NCBI GenBank assembly: GCA_019084245.1
Contig: JAHRFE010000029.1
Location: 62,001 to 126,000, forward strand
Reading direction: 5' to 3'
Source of the DNA: Hoeflea sp.
GTDB lineage: Bacteria; Pseudomonadota; Alphaproteobacteria; Rhizobiales; Rhizobiaceae
Length of the DNA stretch: 64,000 nt
Shown: positions 16,867 to 26,375 of the stretch, one piece after another
Position numbering within the stretch: the first letter of the stretch is position 1
Layout of the letters: the number at the start of each line of letters is the position of its first letter
The notes under the pieces: generated by a model
The model's database searches: none
What the model saw: only the letters and a program-made list of their open reading frames with translations
Told to the model about the DNA's origin: nothing
Translations under genes and position numbers: made by a program

Positions 16867-17637
16867 TTACTGGCCGTAGATGTCGAAGTCGAAATAGGCC
16901 TTCGAGAACTCCGCATAGGTGCCGTTTTCACGGATTGCGGCGATGGCCGCGTTGAACTTTTCGCGCAGTTCGTCGTCACCCTTGCGCAGGCCGATGCCGA
17001 CGCCAGCGCCCAGGATGGCCGGGTCGTCTTCAACCGCGCCGACGATCTCGCAGCAGGCGTCAGATTTGACGAAGGCATCGAGCGCCAGCGAATCCGCCAT
17101 GATCGCGTCGACGCGGCCGGCGGCCAGATCCTGGTTGGCCTCGTCCTGGGTCTGGTATTCCTTGATTTCGGCAGCGACATCGCCGAAATGGGTGGTGACG
17201 TAATCCTGGTGGATGGTCGAGACCTGGACGCCGATGATCTTGTCCTTGAGGCCTGCGTCATCCGGGGTGATTCCCGAGCCCTTGGCGGTGGCGATGACCG
17301 AGGGGGTGTTGTAGTATTTGTCGGAGAAATCGATGGTCTTCTGGCGCTCTTCAGTGATCGACATCGAGCCGACGATGGCGTCGATCTTGTTGGATGTCAG
17401 CGCCGGGATGATGCCGTCCCAGGCGACCGGGGTGACGACGCAATCGAGCTTGGCTTCCGCGCAGACGGCGTTCATGAACTCGATCTCCCAGCCGGTCCAG
17501 TTGCCCGAGGCGTCCGGCTCGGTGAACGGCGGATAGGGCTCGGCGGCGACGCCGACGCGGACTGTTTCGGCGGAAGCGGCGCTGGCTGCAAGCGTCAGGC
17601 CAAACGCGGCGATGGTTGTGATGATCTGTTTGTTCAT
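16867..17637 (-). CDS. Polar amino-acid ABC transporter substrate-binding protein
   Basis: A 256-residue periplasmic binding protein of family 3 with a Sec signal peptide (MNKQIITTIAAFGLTLAASA, cleavage near ASAASA-ET). The mature part begins VRVGVAAEPYPPFTEPDASGNWTGWEIEFMNAV, and the Asp/Arg-type ligand-binding features of basic amino-acid binders are present (GSMSITEERQKTIDFSDKYY). Ligand is not predictable with certainty; the position next to DDAH and aminotransferase points to arginine-like compounds. It is the second gene of the leftward operon, 48 bases after the ATPase gene. Confidence 0.87.
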   Translation of the reverse strand: MNKQIITTIAAFGLTLAASAASAETVRVGVAAEPYPPFTEPDASGNWTGWEIEFMNAVCAEAKLDCVVTPVAWDGIIPALTSNKIDAIVGSMSITEERQKTIDFSDKYYNTPSVIATAKGSGITPDDAGLKDKIIGVQVSTIHQDYVTTHFGDVAAEIKEYQTQDEANQDLAAGRVDAIMADSLALDAFVKSDACCEIVGAVEDDPAILGAGVGIGLRKGDDELREKFNAAIAAIRENGTYAEFSKAYFDFDIYGQ

Positions 17638-17685
17638 GGTTTTTTCCCTGTTAGAAATTTCGGGCTTTGCCCATTCACCCCTGGA

Positions 17686-18492
17686 CTATTGGACAGTCGC
17701 AAGGAATTTCTGCAAGCGCTCGGATTTCGGGGCGCTGTAAACGACATCGGGCGGACCTTCTTCCTCGATCACGCCGCCGGCCAGGAACACCACATGATTG
17801 GCGACCTCGCGGGCAAACTTCATCTCATGGGTGACGAGCAGCATGGTGCGGCCTTCACGCGCCAGGTCGGCGATGACCGCAAGCACTTCGCCCACCAGTT
17901 CCGGATCGAGCGCGGATGTCGGCTCGTCAAACAGCATGACTTCGGGTTCCACGGCCAGCGCCCGGGCGATGGCCGCGCGCTGTTGCTGACCGCCCGACAG
18001 AAAGGCCGGATAGACATCGCGCTTGTCGGAGAGGCCGACGCGGTCGAGCAGCTTTTCAGCGCGCGCGATGGCCTCGTCACGCGGCACGCCCATGACCTGC
18101 ACCGGCGCCTCGATGATGTTGCCCATGACCGTCATGTGCTGCCAGAGATTGAAGCTCTGGAACACCATGGCGAGACGGGTGCGGATGCGCCGGAGCTGGC
18201 CCGCATTGGCCGGCTGAAGTCCGCCGCGACCGTCGGACTTCATGTCAATGGTTTCGCCCTTGATGCTGATCGCGCCCTGGGTCGGCAGTTCGAGCATGTT
18301 GATGCAGCGCAGCATGGTGGATTTGCCGGAGCCGGAGCCGCCGATGATGGCCACCACGTCGCCGGTCTTCGCTGTCAGCGACACGCCCTTGAGGACTTCG
18401 AGATCGCCGAATGTCTTGTGCAGGTCAGCGACCTGAACCGCGGGCGGAGTCTGATAATCGCCGGTTTCAGCACCGGGTTGTGGACTGCTCAT
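17686..18492 (-). CDS. Polar amino-acid ABC transporter ATP-binding protein (HisP-like)
   Basis: A 268-residue ABC ATPase: Walker A GGSGSGKSTML, Q-loop VFQSFNLWQHMTV, signature LSGGQQQRAAIARAL, Walker B VMLFDEPTSALDPE and switch His in LLVTHEMKFA. It belongs to the HisP/GlnQ/OccP class. It is the first gene of the leftward transport operon, facing the DDAH operon across 113 bases. C-terminal YSAPKSERLQKFL is typical of this class. Confidence 0.9.
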   Translation of the reverse strand: MSSPQPGAETGDYQTPPAVQVADLHKTFGDLEVLKGVSLTAKTGDVVAIIGGSGSGKSTMLRCINMLELPTQGAISIKGETIDMKSDGRGGLQPANAGQLRRIRTRLAMVFQSFNLWQHMTVMGNIIEAPVQVMGVPRDEAIARAEKLLDRVGLSDKRDVYPAFLSGGQQQRAAIARALAVEPEVMLFDEPTSALDPELVGEVLAVIADLAREGRTMLLVTHEMKFAREVANHVVFLAGGVIEEEGPPDVVYSAPKSERLQKFLATVQ

Positions 18493-18541
18493 ACGTTCCC
18501 TTTGCTACCTCGTCTGACGCGAAGTTGGCCAATCGTGACCC

Positions 18542-18569
18542 TTGCGCAGCAATTAATCAAGTGTATAAT
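18542..18569 (+). promoter_or_regulatory. Predicted promoter of the DDAH-TetR-aruH-aruI operon
   Basis: TTGCGC (18542-18547) and a perfect TATAAT (18564-18569) are spaced by 16 bases, 36 bases before the DDAH ATG. It lies in the divergent region with the ABC transporter operon, so both may share control. Confidence 0.6.
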
Positions 18570-18585
18570 TTGAGAAAATTTCAAA
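18569..18585. promoter_or_regulatory. Imperfect 17-bp palindrome, candidate operator
   Basis: TTTGAGAAAATTTCAAA pairs at 6 of 8 positions around a central base, with perfect TTTGA/TCAAA ends. It starts at the last base of the TATAAT box, where a repressor would block initiation. The TetR-family gene at 19472 in the same operon is the natural candidate. Confidence 0.45.
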
Positions 18586-18605
18586 CCACCCGAACGGACC
18601 CCTTC

Positions 18606-19475
18606 ATGACATACGGATGCCAATCCATGACCGCGCCTCTGAAGCGCGTCGCCATGCGCACGCCCGGCGCGAGCCTTCTTTCCGCAAAAGCCGAGGACTG
18701 GCATTACGGACCCGGCTTCGACGGCGCGCGCGCCATCGCACAGTTCGGCGCATTCGCCGATCTGGTGGCGACCTGCGGCACGGAGGTGCTCTGGATCGAG
18801 GATTCGGGCGACGGCCTCGCCGACGCAATGTTCACCCATGACCCGTCGCTGATGAGCGATCATGGCGCGATCATCCTCCGCATGGGCAAGCCCGGCCGCA
18901 TGGCAGAGCCCGAACTGCACAAGGCTGCCTATCAGTCCGCCGGCATTCCGATCCTGGGCGAGATCGTCGCTCCAGGCTCGGTCGAAGGCGGGGATTGCGT
19001 GTGGGTGGACACGACGACGCTGGCGATCGGCCGCGGCGTGCGCACCAACCAGGCGGGTATCGAACAGCTGGCTGCGATGCTCGCACCGCACGGCGTCACG
19101 GTGCTCGGCTACGACCTGCCGCTCGGCAACGGCGCCGACGCCTGCCTGCACCTGATGTCGGTGATCTCGCCGCTCGACGAGAAACTGGCGCTGGTCTACG
19201 CCCCGATGCTGCCCGTCGCCTTCTGGCAATTGCTCAAGGACAAGGGTTACACGCTCCTCGAAGCGCCGGCGGACGAATTCGCCGCCTCCAACGGGCTCAA
19301 TCTCAACGTCCTGCCGCTGACGCCCGGCGATGTGCTGATGGTCGAGGGCTTCCCCAAGACCCGGAAGCTGATGGAAGACGCCGGGTGCCGCGTGCGGACA
19401 TTCGAGGCCGACGCCCTGTGTATCCCCTGCGAGGGCGGGCCGACCTGCCTCACCCGTCCCGTGTGGCGGGAATGA
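18606..19475 (+). CDS. Dimethylarginine dimethylaminohydrolase / amidinotransferase-family protein
   Basis: A 289-residue member of the guanidino-group modifying superfamily. The catalytic triad can be read as Glu127 (GSVEGGD), His182 (ACLHLMSVIS) and Cys281 (GGPTCLTRPVWRE near the C-terminus), the order and spacing of bacterial DDAH. DDAH splits asymmetric dimethylarginine or monomethylarginine into citrulline and dimethylamine or methylamine. The start at 18606 is preferred over ATG 18627 because the YGCQSM segment it adds is conserved in this family. The next gene overlaps in an ATGA. Other superfamily activities such as arginine or agmatine deimination are possible, but the short single-domain form and the nearby arginine-pathway genes favour DDAH. 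Confidence 0.8.
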   Translation: MTYGCQSMTAPLKRVAMRTPGASLLSAKAEDWHYGPGFDGARAIAQFGAFADLVATCGTEVLWIEDSGDGLADAMFTHDPSLMSDHGAIILRMGKPGRMAEPELHKAAYQSAGIPILGEIVAPGSVEGGDCVWVDTTTLAIGRGVRTNQAGIEQLAAMLAPHGVTVLGYDLPLGNGADACLHLMSVISPLDEKLALVYAPMLPVAFWQLLKDKGYTLLEAPADEFAASNGLNLNVLPLTPGDVLMVEGFPKTRKLMEDAGCRVRTFEADALCIPCEGGPTCLTRPVWRE

Positions 19476-20101
19476 CGCGGCGGGCGTTTCATCACGAACC
19501 TGAATCGGTGCGGCAAAAGGATCTGATTGCCGCAACGCTTGACAGCATCGCCGAACTGGGGCTGGCAGGCGCCACCGTGCGCGAGGTGTCCTACCGCGCC
19601 GGCGTCACGCCGGGGCTGATCCGGCGCTATTTCGACAACAAGGAACGGCTGGTCGCGGCCGCCTACCGCACCTTCATTGCGGATCTGATCGCCAAGGCGG
19701 AAGCGGGCTGCGGCGACGGGCCGGCGCTCTCGCAGCTTGCGGGCCTCATCCGCGCCAGCGTCACGGCACCCGTGGCCGACGGACGGACGTTGTCGATCTG
19801 GGCGGCGTTCATCGGGACGGTGAACTCGGATCCGGCGATGGCGGAGGTGCATCGCGAAGGCTACCAGGCATTCCGGGACCTGATCGAACGGCTGGTCGGC
19901 GAGGTCATGGCCGAACGCGGAGAGCCTGCTTCGAAACAGGAAATCCGCCGGCATGCGATTGTGCTCAACGCATTGCTCGATGGTCTCTGGATCGAAATCT
20001 CCATGGGCGGCGATGATTTTTCGCGGCTCGACGTGATCCGGATCGCACTCGATTCGGTGGCGACATTGCTGGGGATAGACCCGGCGGAATTCAGGGAATA
20101 A
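19472..20101 (+). CDS. TetR-family transcriptional regulator (BetI-like)
   Basis: A 209-residue regulator with an N-terminal helix-turn-helix (about residues 20-65; LAGATVREVSYRAGVTPGLI then RRYFDNKERL) and an all-helical ligand domain resembling BetI (SIWAAFIGTVNSDPAMAEVHREGY and LLDGLWIEISMGG). It is coupled to DDAH by an ATGA overlap and lies six bases before the aminotransferase gene, so it should control this operon and perhaps the divergent transporter. The effector is unknown; an arginine derivative is likely given its neighbours. Confidence 0.82.
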   Translation: MTRRAFHHEPESVRQKDLIAATLDSIAELGLAGATVREVSYRAGVTPGLIRRYFDNKERLVAAAYRTFIADLIAKAEAGCGDGPALSQLAGLIRASVTAPVADGRTLSIWAAFIGTVNSDPAMAEVHREGYQAFRDLIERLVGEVMAERGEPASKQEIRRHAIVLNALLDGLWIEISMGGDDFSRLDVIRIALDSVATLLGIDPAEFRE

Positions 20102-20106
20102 CCAAG

Positions 20107-21270
20107 ATGCATTACGCGGCAATCACCGAGCGCCTGGCCCATACCGGCGGCGCCAAATGGGCCATTCATCAGCGCTGCCGGGCCATGAAGAAGGCCGGCG
20201 CCGACATCATCGAGCTGACCATCGGCGAGCCGGACCAGCCGCCCGATCCGCAATTGTTCGAGATCTGCCACGCCTCGATGCTCGCAGGACGCACCGGCTA
20301 TTCGAGCGGCCGCGGCGAACCGGATCTGCTTGAGGCAATCGCGGCGCGCTACAGCCGCAGGCGGCCGGGCGTCGACGCAAACAATGTGATGTGCTTTCCC
20401 GGAACCCAGACCGCGCTGTTTGCCACGATGATGGCACTGACCGGTCCCGGCGACGGCGTGTTGGTGGGCGATCCCTTCTATGCAACCTATGAAGGCGTCA
20501 TCGTCGCCAGCGGCGCGCACCGGGAATCAGTGCCGCTCAGGCCCGAAAACGGGTTTCGCATGAAGGCGGAGGACCTTGAATCCGCAATCACACCGCAGTC
20601 GCGCGTGCTGCTGCTCAACTCGCCGCACAATCCGACAGGCGCGGTGCTCGGTGCCGACGAGATCGCCCGCATCGGCGCGGTCTGCAGGAAAAACAATCTC
20701 TGGATCGTCGCCGACGAGGTCTATGAGGAACTGGTGTTTGACGGGACGTTCGCCTCGCCGTTTGACAATCCGGACCTCGCCGACCGGGTGATCGCCCTCT
20801 CGTCGATTTCCAAATCGCATGCGGCGCCCGGCTTCCGCAGCGGCTGGGCGGTCGGACCGCATGAATTCTGCGAGAGATTGCTGCCCCTGTCGGAGACCAT
20901 GCTGTTCGGCAACCAGCCCTTCATCGCCGACATGACGGCATTTGCGCTCAATGCGGACCTTCCCACCTCGGCGCGGATGCGCGCCTCCTACAAGAGCCGG
21001 GCCGCCATGTTCGCCGACACGCTGGACGGGCTCGACGGCGTCAAACCGTTCCGGCCGCAAGCCGGCATGTTCATCGTGCTCGATGTGTCGGGCACCGGGC
21101 TCGACGGAGAGACCTTCGCCTGGCGGCTGCTGGAAGCGGGCGTCGCCGTGATGCCCGGCTCGTCCTTCGGGGCCAATGCCGGCGCGTTGGTGCGATTGAG
21201 CCTTACGGTGCCCGACGAGTCCGTCATCGAGGCCTGCGGGCGGATCGCCAAATTTGTGGAGGGGATTTAA
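20107..21270 (+). CDS. aruH: PLP aminotransferase, arginine-pyruvate transaminase (AruH-like)
   Basis: A 387-residue fold-type I aminotransferase. Active-site residues are visible: Asn175 in SPHNPTG, Asp203 and Tyr206 in VADEVYEEL, Schiff-base Lys236 in SSISKSHAAPGFRSGW, and the Arg of LVRLSL for the substrate carboxylate. AruH transfers the amino group of L-arginine to pyruvate giving 5-guanidino-2-oxopentanoate, and length and partner gene (AruI-like TPP decarboxylase directly downstream, sharing one base as TAATG) match. With DDAH in the operon, methylated arginines may be substrates too. General aspartate-type aminotransferase is the fallback call. Confidence 0.78.
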   Translation: MHYAAITERLAHTGGAKWAIHQRCRAMKKAGADIIELTIGEPDQPPDPQLFEICHASMLAGRTGYSSGRGEPDLLEAIAARYSRRRPGVDANNVMCFPGTQTALFATMMALTGPGDGVLVGDPFYATYEGVIVASGAHRESVPLRPENGFRMKAEDLESAITPQSRVLLLNSPHNPTGAVLGADEIARIGAVCRKNNLWIVADEVYEELVFDGTFASPFDNPDLADRVIALSSISKSHAAPGFRSGWAVGPHEFCERLLPLSETMLFGNQPFIADMTAFALNADLPTSARMRASYKSRAAMFADTLDGLDGVKPFRPQAGMFIVLDVSGTGLDGETFAWRLLEAGVAVMPGSSFGANAGALVRLSLTVPDESVIEACGRIAKFVEGI

Positions 21271-22859
21271 TGTCTGAACACGCGGTCACGGTTGGGGAAG
21301 CCCTCGTCACGCTGCTGGAACAGGCCGGCGTCGACACGGTCTTCGGCATTCCCGGGGTGCACACGATCGAGCTCTACCGCGGCCTCGCCGCAAGCGCGAT
21401 CCGTCACGTCACGCCGCGCCACGAACAGGGCGCGGGCTTCATGGCCGATGGCTATGCCCGCGTCACCGGACGGCCGGGCGTGTGTTTCGTCATCACCGGG
21501 CCGGGCCTCACCAACACGCTGACCGCCATGGCACAGGCCCGCGCCGACAGCATTCCGATGCTGGTGATCTCCGGCGTCAACGCGACCGCAACGCTGGGCC
21601 GAGGACGCGGCCACCTGCACGAACTGCCCGATCAGGCCGCACTCGCCCGCAGCGTGGCGCTGTGGTCGCACACGCTGACCGATCCGGCGGAGTTGAGCAC
21701 GGTGCTGGAACAGGCCTTCCGAGTGATGACCGGGGGCCGGCCCGGACCGGTGCATCTCGAGATCCCCACCGACGTGATGAAGCTGCCCGCCGGCACTCAG
21801 AGCTTCACCCCGCCGGCGCACACGCGCCCGCGCCCCTCCTCCGCAGATCTCGCCGCGGCAATCGACATGATTGCGCACGCCCGGCATCCGGCGATCCTGA
21901 TCGGCGGCGGGGCTGTGGGCTGCGCCGACGCCGTCCGGCGCTTCGCCGAGGCGCTGGATGCGCCGGTCGTCTCCACCACCAATGCCCGCGGCGTCATGGC
22001 GGGGCACGTGCTCGATGTGCCGGCGAGCCCGAGCTTTGGCTGCGTGCGCGACCTGCTCGCGGAGGCCGACCTGGTGCTGGCGCTCGGCACGGAGCTCGGA
22101 CCGACCGATTGCGACATGTACGAGGATGGCGGCTTCGCGCTGCCCGAAACCCTGATCCGCGTCGACATCGACGCCGGCCAGCTGTCGCGCGGCGCGCCGG
22201 CGGCTCTGGCGATCGAGGCCGATCTCGGCGCCTTCCTTGAGGACCTGCTCGGCGAAGCCGGGACCTGGCGCGGGACTGCCGGTGGCGGGGCGCAGCGCGC
22301 CAAGGCCACGCGCGATCTCGCCAAGGCGAGCCTGGGCGACACCTATCGCTCCCATGTCGGGCTGATCCAGGATATCTGGCAGGTGTTACCTGAAGCCACG
22401 CTGGTCGGCGATTCGACGCAACTGGTCTATGCCGGCAACATGTATGTGGACGCGCCGCGCCACGCCTCCTGGTTCAATTCCGCCACCGGCTTCGGCACGC
22501 TGGGCTATGCGGCGCCCGCCGCAATCGGCGCCGCGCTCGGACAGCCCGGGCGGCCGGTTGTGGCGCTGCTGGGCGATGGCGGGTTCCAGTTCACGCTTGC
22601 CGAAATGGGCAGCGCACGCGATTGCAACGCCGATGTGGCTTTCGTGGTCTGGAACAATGCGGGCTACATGGAGATCGAGACGTCGATGACATCAGCGAGC
22701 ATCACGCCGATCGGCGTCACGCCGTTGGCGCCCGATTTTTCAGCCATTGCGGCCGCCTACGGGCTGCCGTCGCGCCGGGTTCAAAGCCGCGAGGAGCTTC
22801 TCCAGGCCTTGAAGGATCTGCCCAGGCCCTGCCTGATAGAGTATCTCGATTCCAGATAG
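21270..22859 (+). CDS. aruI: ThDP-dependent decarboxylase, 5-guanidino-2-oxopentanoate decarboxylase (AruI-like)
   Basis: A 529-residue acetolactate-synthase-like enzyme. N-terminal PYR domain contains the catalytic Glu in TPRHEQGAGFMADGYARVTG (about residue 50); the central domain follows; the C-terminal PP domain has the ThDP/Mg motif GDGGFQFTLAEMGSARDCNADVAFVVWNN (in the stretch from about 435). No separate regulatory subunit gene is nearby, arguing against biosynthetic acetolactate synthase. As AruI it decarboxylates the keto-acid made by AruH to 4-guanidinobutyraldehyde. The downstream dehydrogenase and guanidinobutyrase are not in this operon. It is convergent with the argE-like gene, three bases apart. 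Confidence 0.8.
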   Translation: MSEHAVTVGEALVTLLEQAGVDTVFGIPGVHTIELYRGLAASAIRHVTPRHEQGAGFMADGYARVTGRPGVCFVITGPGLTNTLTAMAQARADSIPMLVISGVNATATLGRGRGHLHELPDQAALARSVALWSHTLTDPAELSTVLEQAFRVMTGGRPGPVHLEIPTDVMKLPAGTQSFTPPAHTRPRPSSADLAAAIDMIAHARHPAILIGGGAVGCADAVRRFAEALDAPVVSTTNARGVMAGHVLDVPASPSFGCVRDLLAEADLVLALGTELGPTDCDMYEDGGFALPETLIRVDIDAGQLSRGAPAALAIEADLGAFLEDLLGEAGTWRGTAGGGAQRAKATRDLAKASLGDTYRSHVGLIQDIWQVLPEATLVGDSTQLVYAGNMYVDAPRHASWFNSATGFGTLGYAAPAAIGAALGQPGRPVVALLGDGGFQFTLAEMGSARDCNADVAFVVWNNAGYMEIETSMTSASITPIGVTPLAPDFSAIAAAYGLPSRRVQSREELLQALKDLPRPCLIEYLDSR

Positions 22860-22862
22860 AAC

Positions 22863-24026
22863 TCACACGCACATTGAATCGAGCAGCCTGTCCATGAAGG
22901 CTTCGCCGGCGGCGAGCTGGTCGAGTGACAGGAACTCGTCGGGCTGGTGTGCCTGGGCGATGTCGCCGGGGCCGCAGACCACGGTGGAATAGCCGCGCGT
23001 CTGGAACTGGCTGCCTTCGGTGCCGTAGCTCACCACATGCCGGCCATTGTCGCCGGTCAGGCGGCGGGCGAGCGTTTCCGCAGGCCCGTCGGTCTCGGGC
23101 GCCAGCGCCGGAAGCGCAAAGCCGGGATTGAGATCGATGCCGGTGTCGGGATGGATCTTCTGCATCTCGGCGGTGAGTTCCGCGGCCTTGGCCTCGAGTG
23201 CCCTCGCCCAATCTTCGGGGCTCTCGCCGGGCACAAAGCGGAACTCCATCAGGAACCGGCAATCCTTGGCGGTGATGTTGTGGGCGGTGCCGCCCTCGAT
23301 CCTGCCGACATGCAGCGTGGTGAAGGCCGGATCGAAGGGCGCGGCAAGCTCGGTTGGAGGTCGCGCGGCGTTCTCGGCGTTGCGCTGATTGGCCCAGTCG
23401 ATCAGCTTCGCCGCCTGCATGATCGCGCTCACTCCGTAAGGCAGGAGTGACGAATGCACCTCGAAGCCGCGTACGTGGATATTGTAGGCGAGGCCTCCCT
23501 TGTGCCCGGTCACCACCCGCATCATCGTCGGCTCGCCGACAATGACCTCGCGGGCCTTCGGGAGCGCGCCGAGCATGGTCTCAATCAGATCGACGACGGC
23601 TGCGCAACCGACTTCCTCGTCGAAGGACAGCGCCAGTTGAAGCGGACGCTTGAGCGGGCGCGTGGACGCCCGGGCCATTGCCATGAGCGCCAGGGCGTCA
23701 AAGCCCTTCATGTCGCAGGCGCCACGGCCATATAGTTTTCCGTCGCGCTCGGTGAGTGTCCAGGGATCGGTTGTCCAGGCCTGGCCTTCGACCGGCACCA
23801 CGTCGGTGTGCCCCGAAAGGATGACCCCACCGTCGACCTCGCGACCGGTCTGGGCATAGAGATGCGCCTTGGTGCCGCACGGGCTCATGATCCGACAGGA
23901 CGCGATGCCGTAACCCGCGAGATAGCTTTCGACCCACTCTACAAGCGGCAGATTGCTGTCCCGACTGACGGAAGGGAACGAGATCAGTTTTGCCAGTATT
24001 TCACGAGAGTTAGAATATTTTTCCAT
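22863..24026 (-). CDS. argE: Acetylornithine deacetylase-like M20 metallohydrolase
   Basis: A 387-residue M20 peptidase-family protein: LSGHTDVVPVEGQAW (first metal His and catalytic Asp), GRGACDMKGFDAL (bridging Asp), SFDEEVGCAAV (catalytic Glu-Glu), and VSYGTEGSQFQ with late His in CGPGDIAQAHQPDEFL. It matches the ArgE branch, which removes the acetyl group from N2-acetylornithine. Many rhizobia have several ArgE paralogues used for catabolic N-acyl amino acids, so the substrate is open. I used ATG 24026 (MEKYSNSREILAKLISFPSVS); an upstream open stretch of 43 codons lacks family similarity. It converges on aruI, so it may belong functionally to the arginine module. Confidence 0.8.
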   Translation of the reverse strand: MEKYSNSREILAKLISFPSVSRDSNLPLVEWVESYLAGYGIASCRIMSPCGTKAHLYAQTGREVDGGVILSGHTDVVPVEGQAWTTDPWTLTERDGKLYGRGACDMKGFDALALMAMARASTRPLKRPLQLALSFDEEVGCAAVVDLIETMLGALPKAREVIVGEPTMMRVVTGHKGGLAYNIHVRGFEVHSSLLPYGVSAIMQAAKLIDWANQRNAENAARPPTELAAPFDPAFTTLHVGRIEGGTAHNITAKDCRFLMEFRFVPGESPEDWARALEAKAAELTAEMQKIHPDTGIDLNPGFALPALAPETDGPAETLARRLTGDNGRHVVSYGTEGSQFQTRGYSTVVCGPGDIAQAHQPDEFLSLDQLAAGEAFMDRLLDSMCV

Positions 24027-24284
24027 CAATTGATCCAGGAAAGGTTTTGAGTGCCGGCATTTGACCGATTTCCACAGTTTTGTTCGTTCGAGTCGGCCTT
24101 GTCCAGACCCGGTTTCCCGGGAATTTTTATGTCGCGCCGCCGGCGGCTGGAACACTTATCATGCAAATTCAAAAACCCCACTGGTCAACCGCGAGAAAAT
24201 TGGTCAATAGTATCGGCCACCGGCTGATGGAGAGATCGGACCGGCAACAAAAATAACGGGAAAACACGTCCCGAGGGGTACAGT

Positions 24285-25296
<1,012 letters not shown>

Positions 25297-25304
<8 letters not shown>

Positions 25305-26352
25305 CGTTCAACCAGGGACTGAAGCCAAGGCCCAAGCCCCGCTCGTCAAGGTTCGGGACCTGAAGATGTATTTCCCGATCCATTCCGGCCTGTTCAGAAC
25401 GCATACCGGCAACATCAAGGCGGTGGACGGCATCAGCTTCGACATCATGCCCGGCGAAACGCTTGGACTGGTCGGCGAATCTGGCTGCGGCAAATCCACT
25501 GTCGGGCGCGCGATCCTGCGGCTCTATGATTTGACCGGCGGCACCGTCGAAATCAACGGATTCGAGATCGCCCATGTCGACCGCGACAGCCTGCGCTCGA
25601 AGCGGCCGATGATGCAGATGATCTTCCAGGATCCGCAGGCGAGCCTCAACCCGCGCATGACAGTTGCCAGCATCATCGGCGAACCGCTCGACGAGCACAT
25701 GAAGCTGACGGCGAATGAGCGCCTCGCGCGGATCTACGAGCTGATGGACTGGGTCGGCCTCAACCGGGAATTCGCCAAGCGCTACCCGCACGAGTTTTCC
25801 GGCGGGCAGCGGCAACGCATCGGCATCGCCCGCGCGCTGGCGCTCAATCCGAAATTCATTGTCTGCGACGAGCCGATCGCAGCACTCGACGTGTCGATCC
25901 AGGCGCAGGTCGTCAATCTGCTCGAGGAGCTGCAGAACCGCCTGAATCTGACCTACCTGTTCATCAGCCACGATCTGTCGATGGTGCGCCATATCGCCGA
26001 CCGCGTCGCGGTCATGTATCTGGGACGGATCGTCGAAATCGCGTCGCGCGAAAAGCTGTTTGCCGAACCGCTGCATCCCTATACCCAGGCGTTGCTGTCA
26101 GCGGTGCCGGAGCCCGATCCCGAATCCGAACGCAACCGGAGACCGATCGTGCTGCAGGGCGATGTGCCCTCCCCGGCCAACCCTCCAAAGGGCTGCAACT
26201 TTTCCACCCGATGCCCCAAAGTCATGGATGTTTGCAGGCAGATAGAGCCGGGTGTCTACGACTTCGGAGAAGGAAGACAGGTGGCCTGCCATCTGTATTC
26301 GGAAAGCATGACAACGACCGCGGAGCCAACCGCCGGCGAAAGAACAAACTGA
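25297..26352 (+). CDS. Dipeptide/oligopeptide ABC transporter ATP-binding protein (DppF-like)
   Basis: A 351-residue second ATPase subunit, forming a heterodimer with the upstream protein. Walker [15 protein letters not shown]-loop [14 protein letters not shown], signature [15 protein letters not shown], Walker [15 protein letters not shown], and C-terminal [14 protein letters not shown] cysteines are present. Asp/Ala spacing in [20 protein letters not shown]-type N-terminus is standard for DppF. ATG 25297 overlaps the dppD-like stop by eight bases. Confidence 0.88.
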
Positions 26353-26375
26353 TAATATTCAACAAGGAGACAGCC

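Noticed and set aside
21270-22859. Biosynthetic acetolactate synthase large subunit
   Set aside because: No small subunit gene follows, and the partner genes (AruH-like aminotransferase, DDAH) indicate a catabolic keto-acid decarboxylase.
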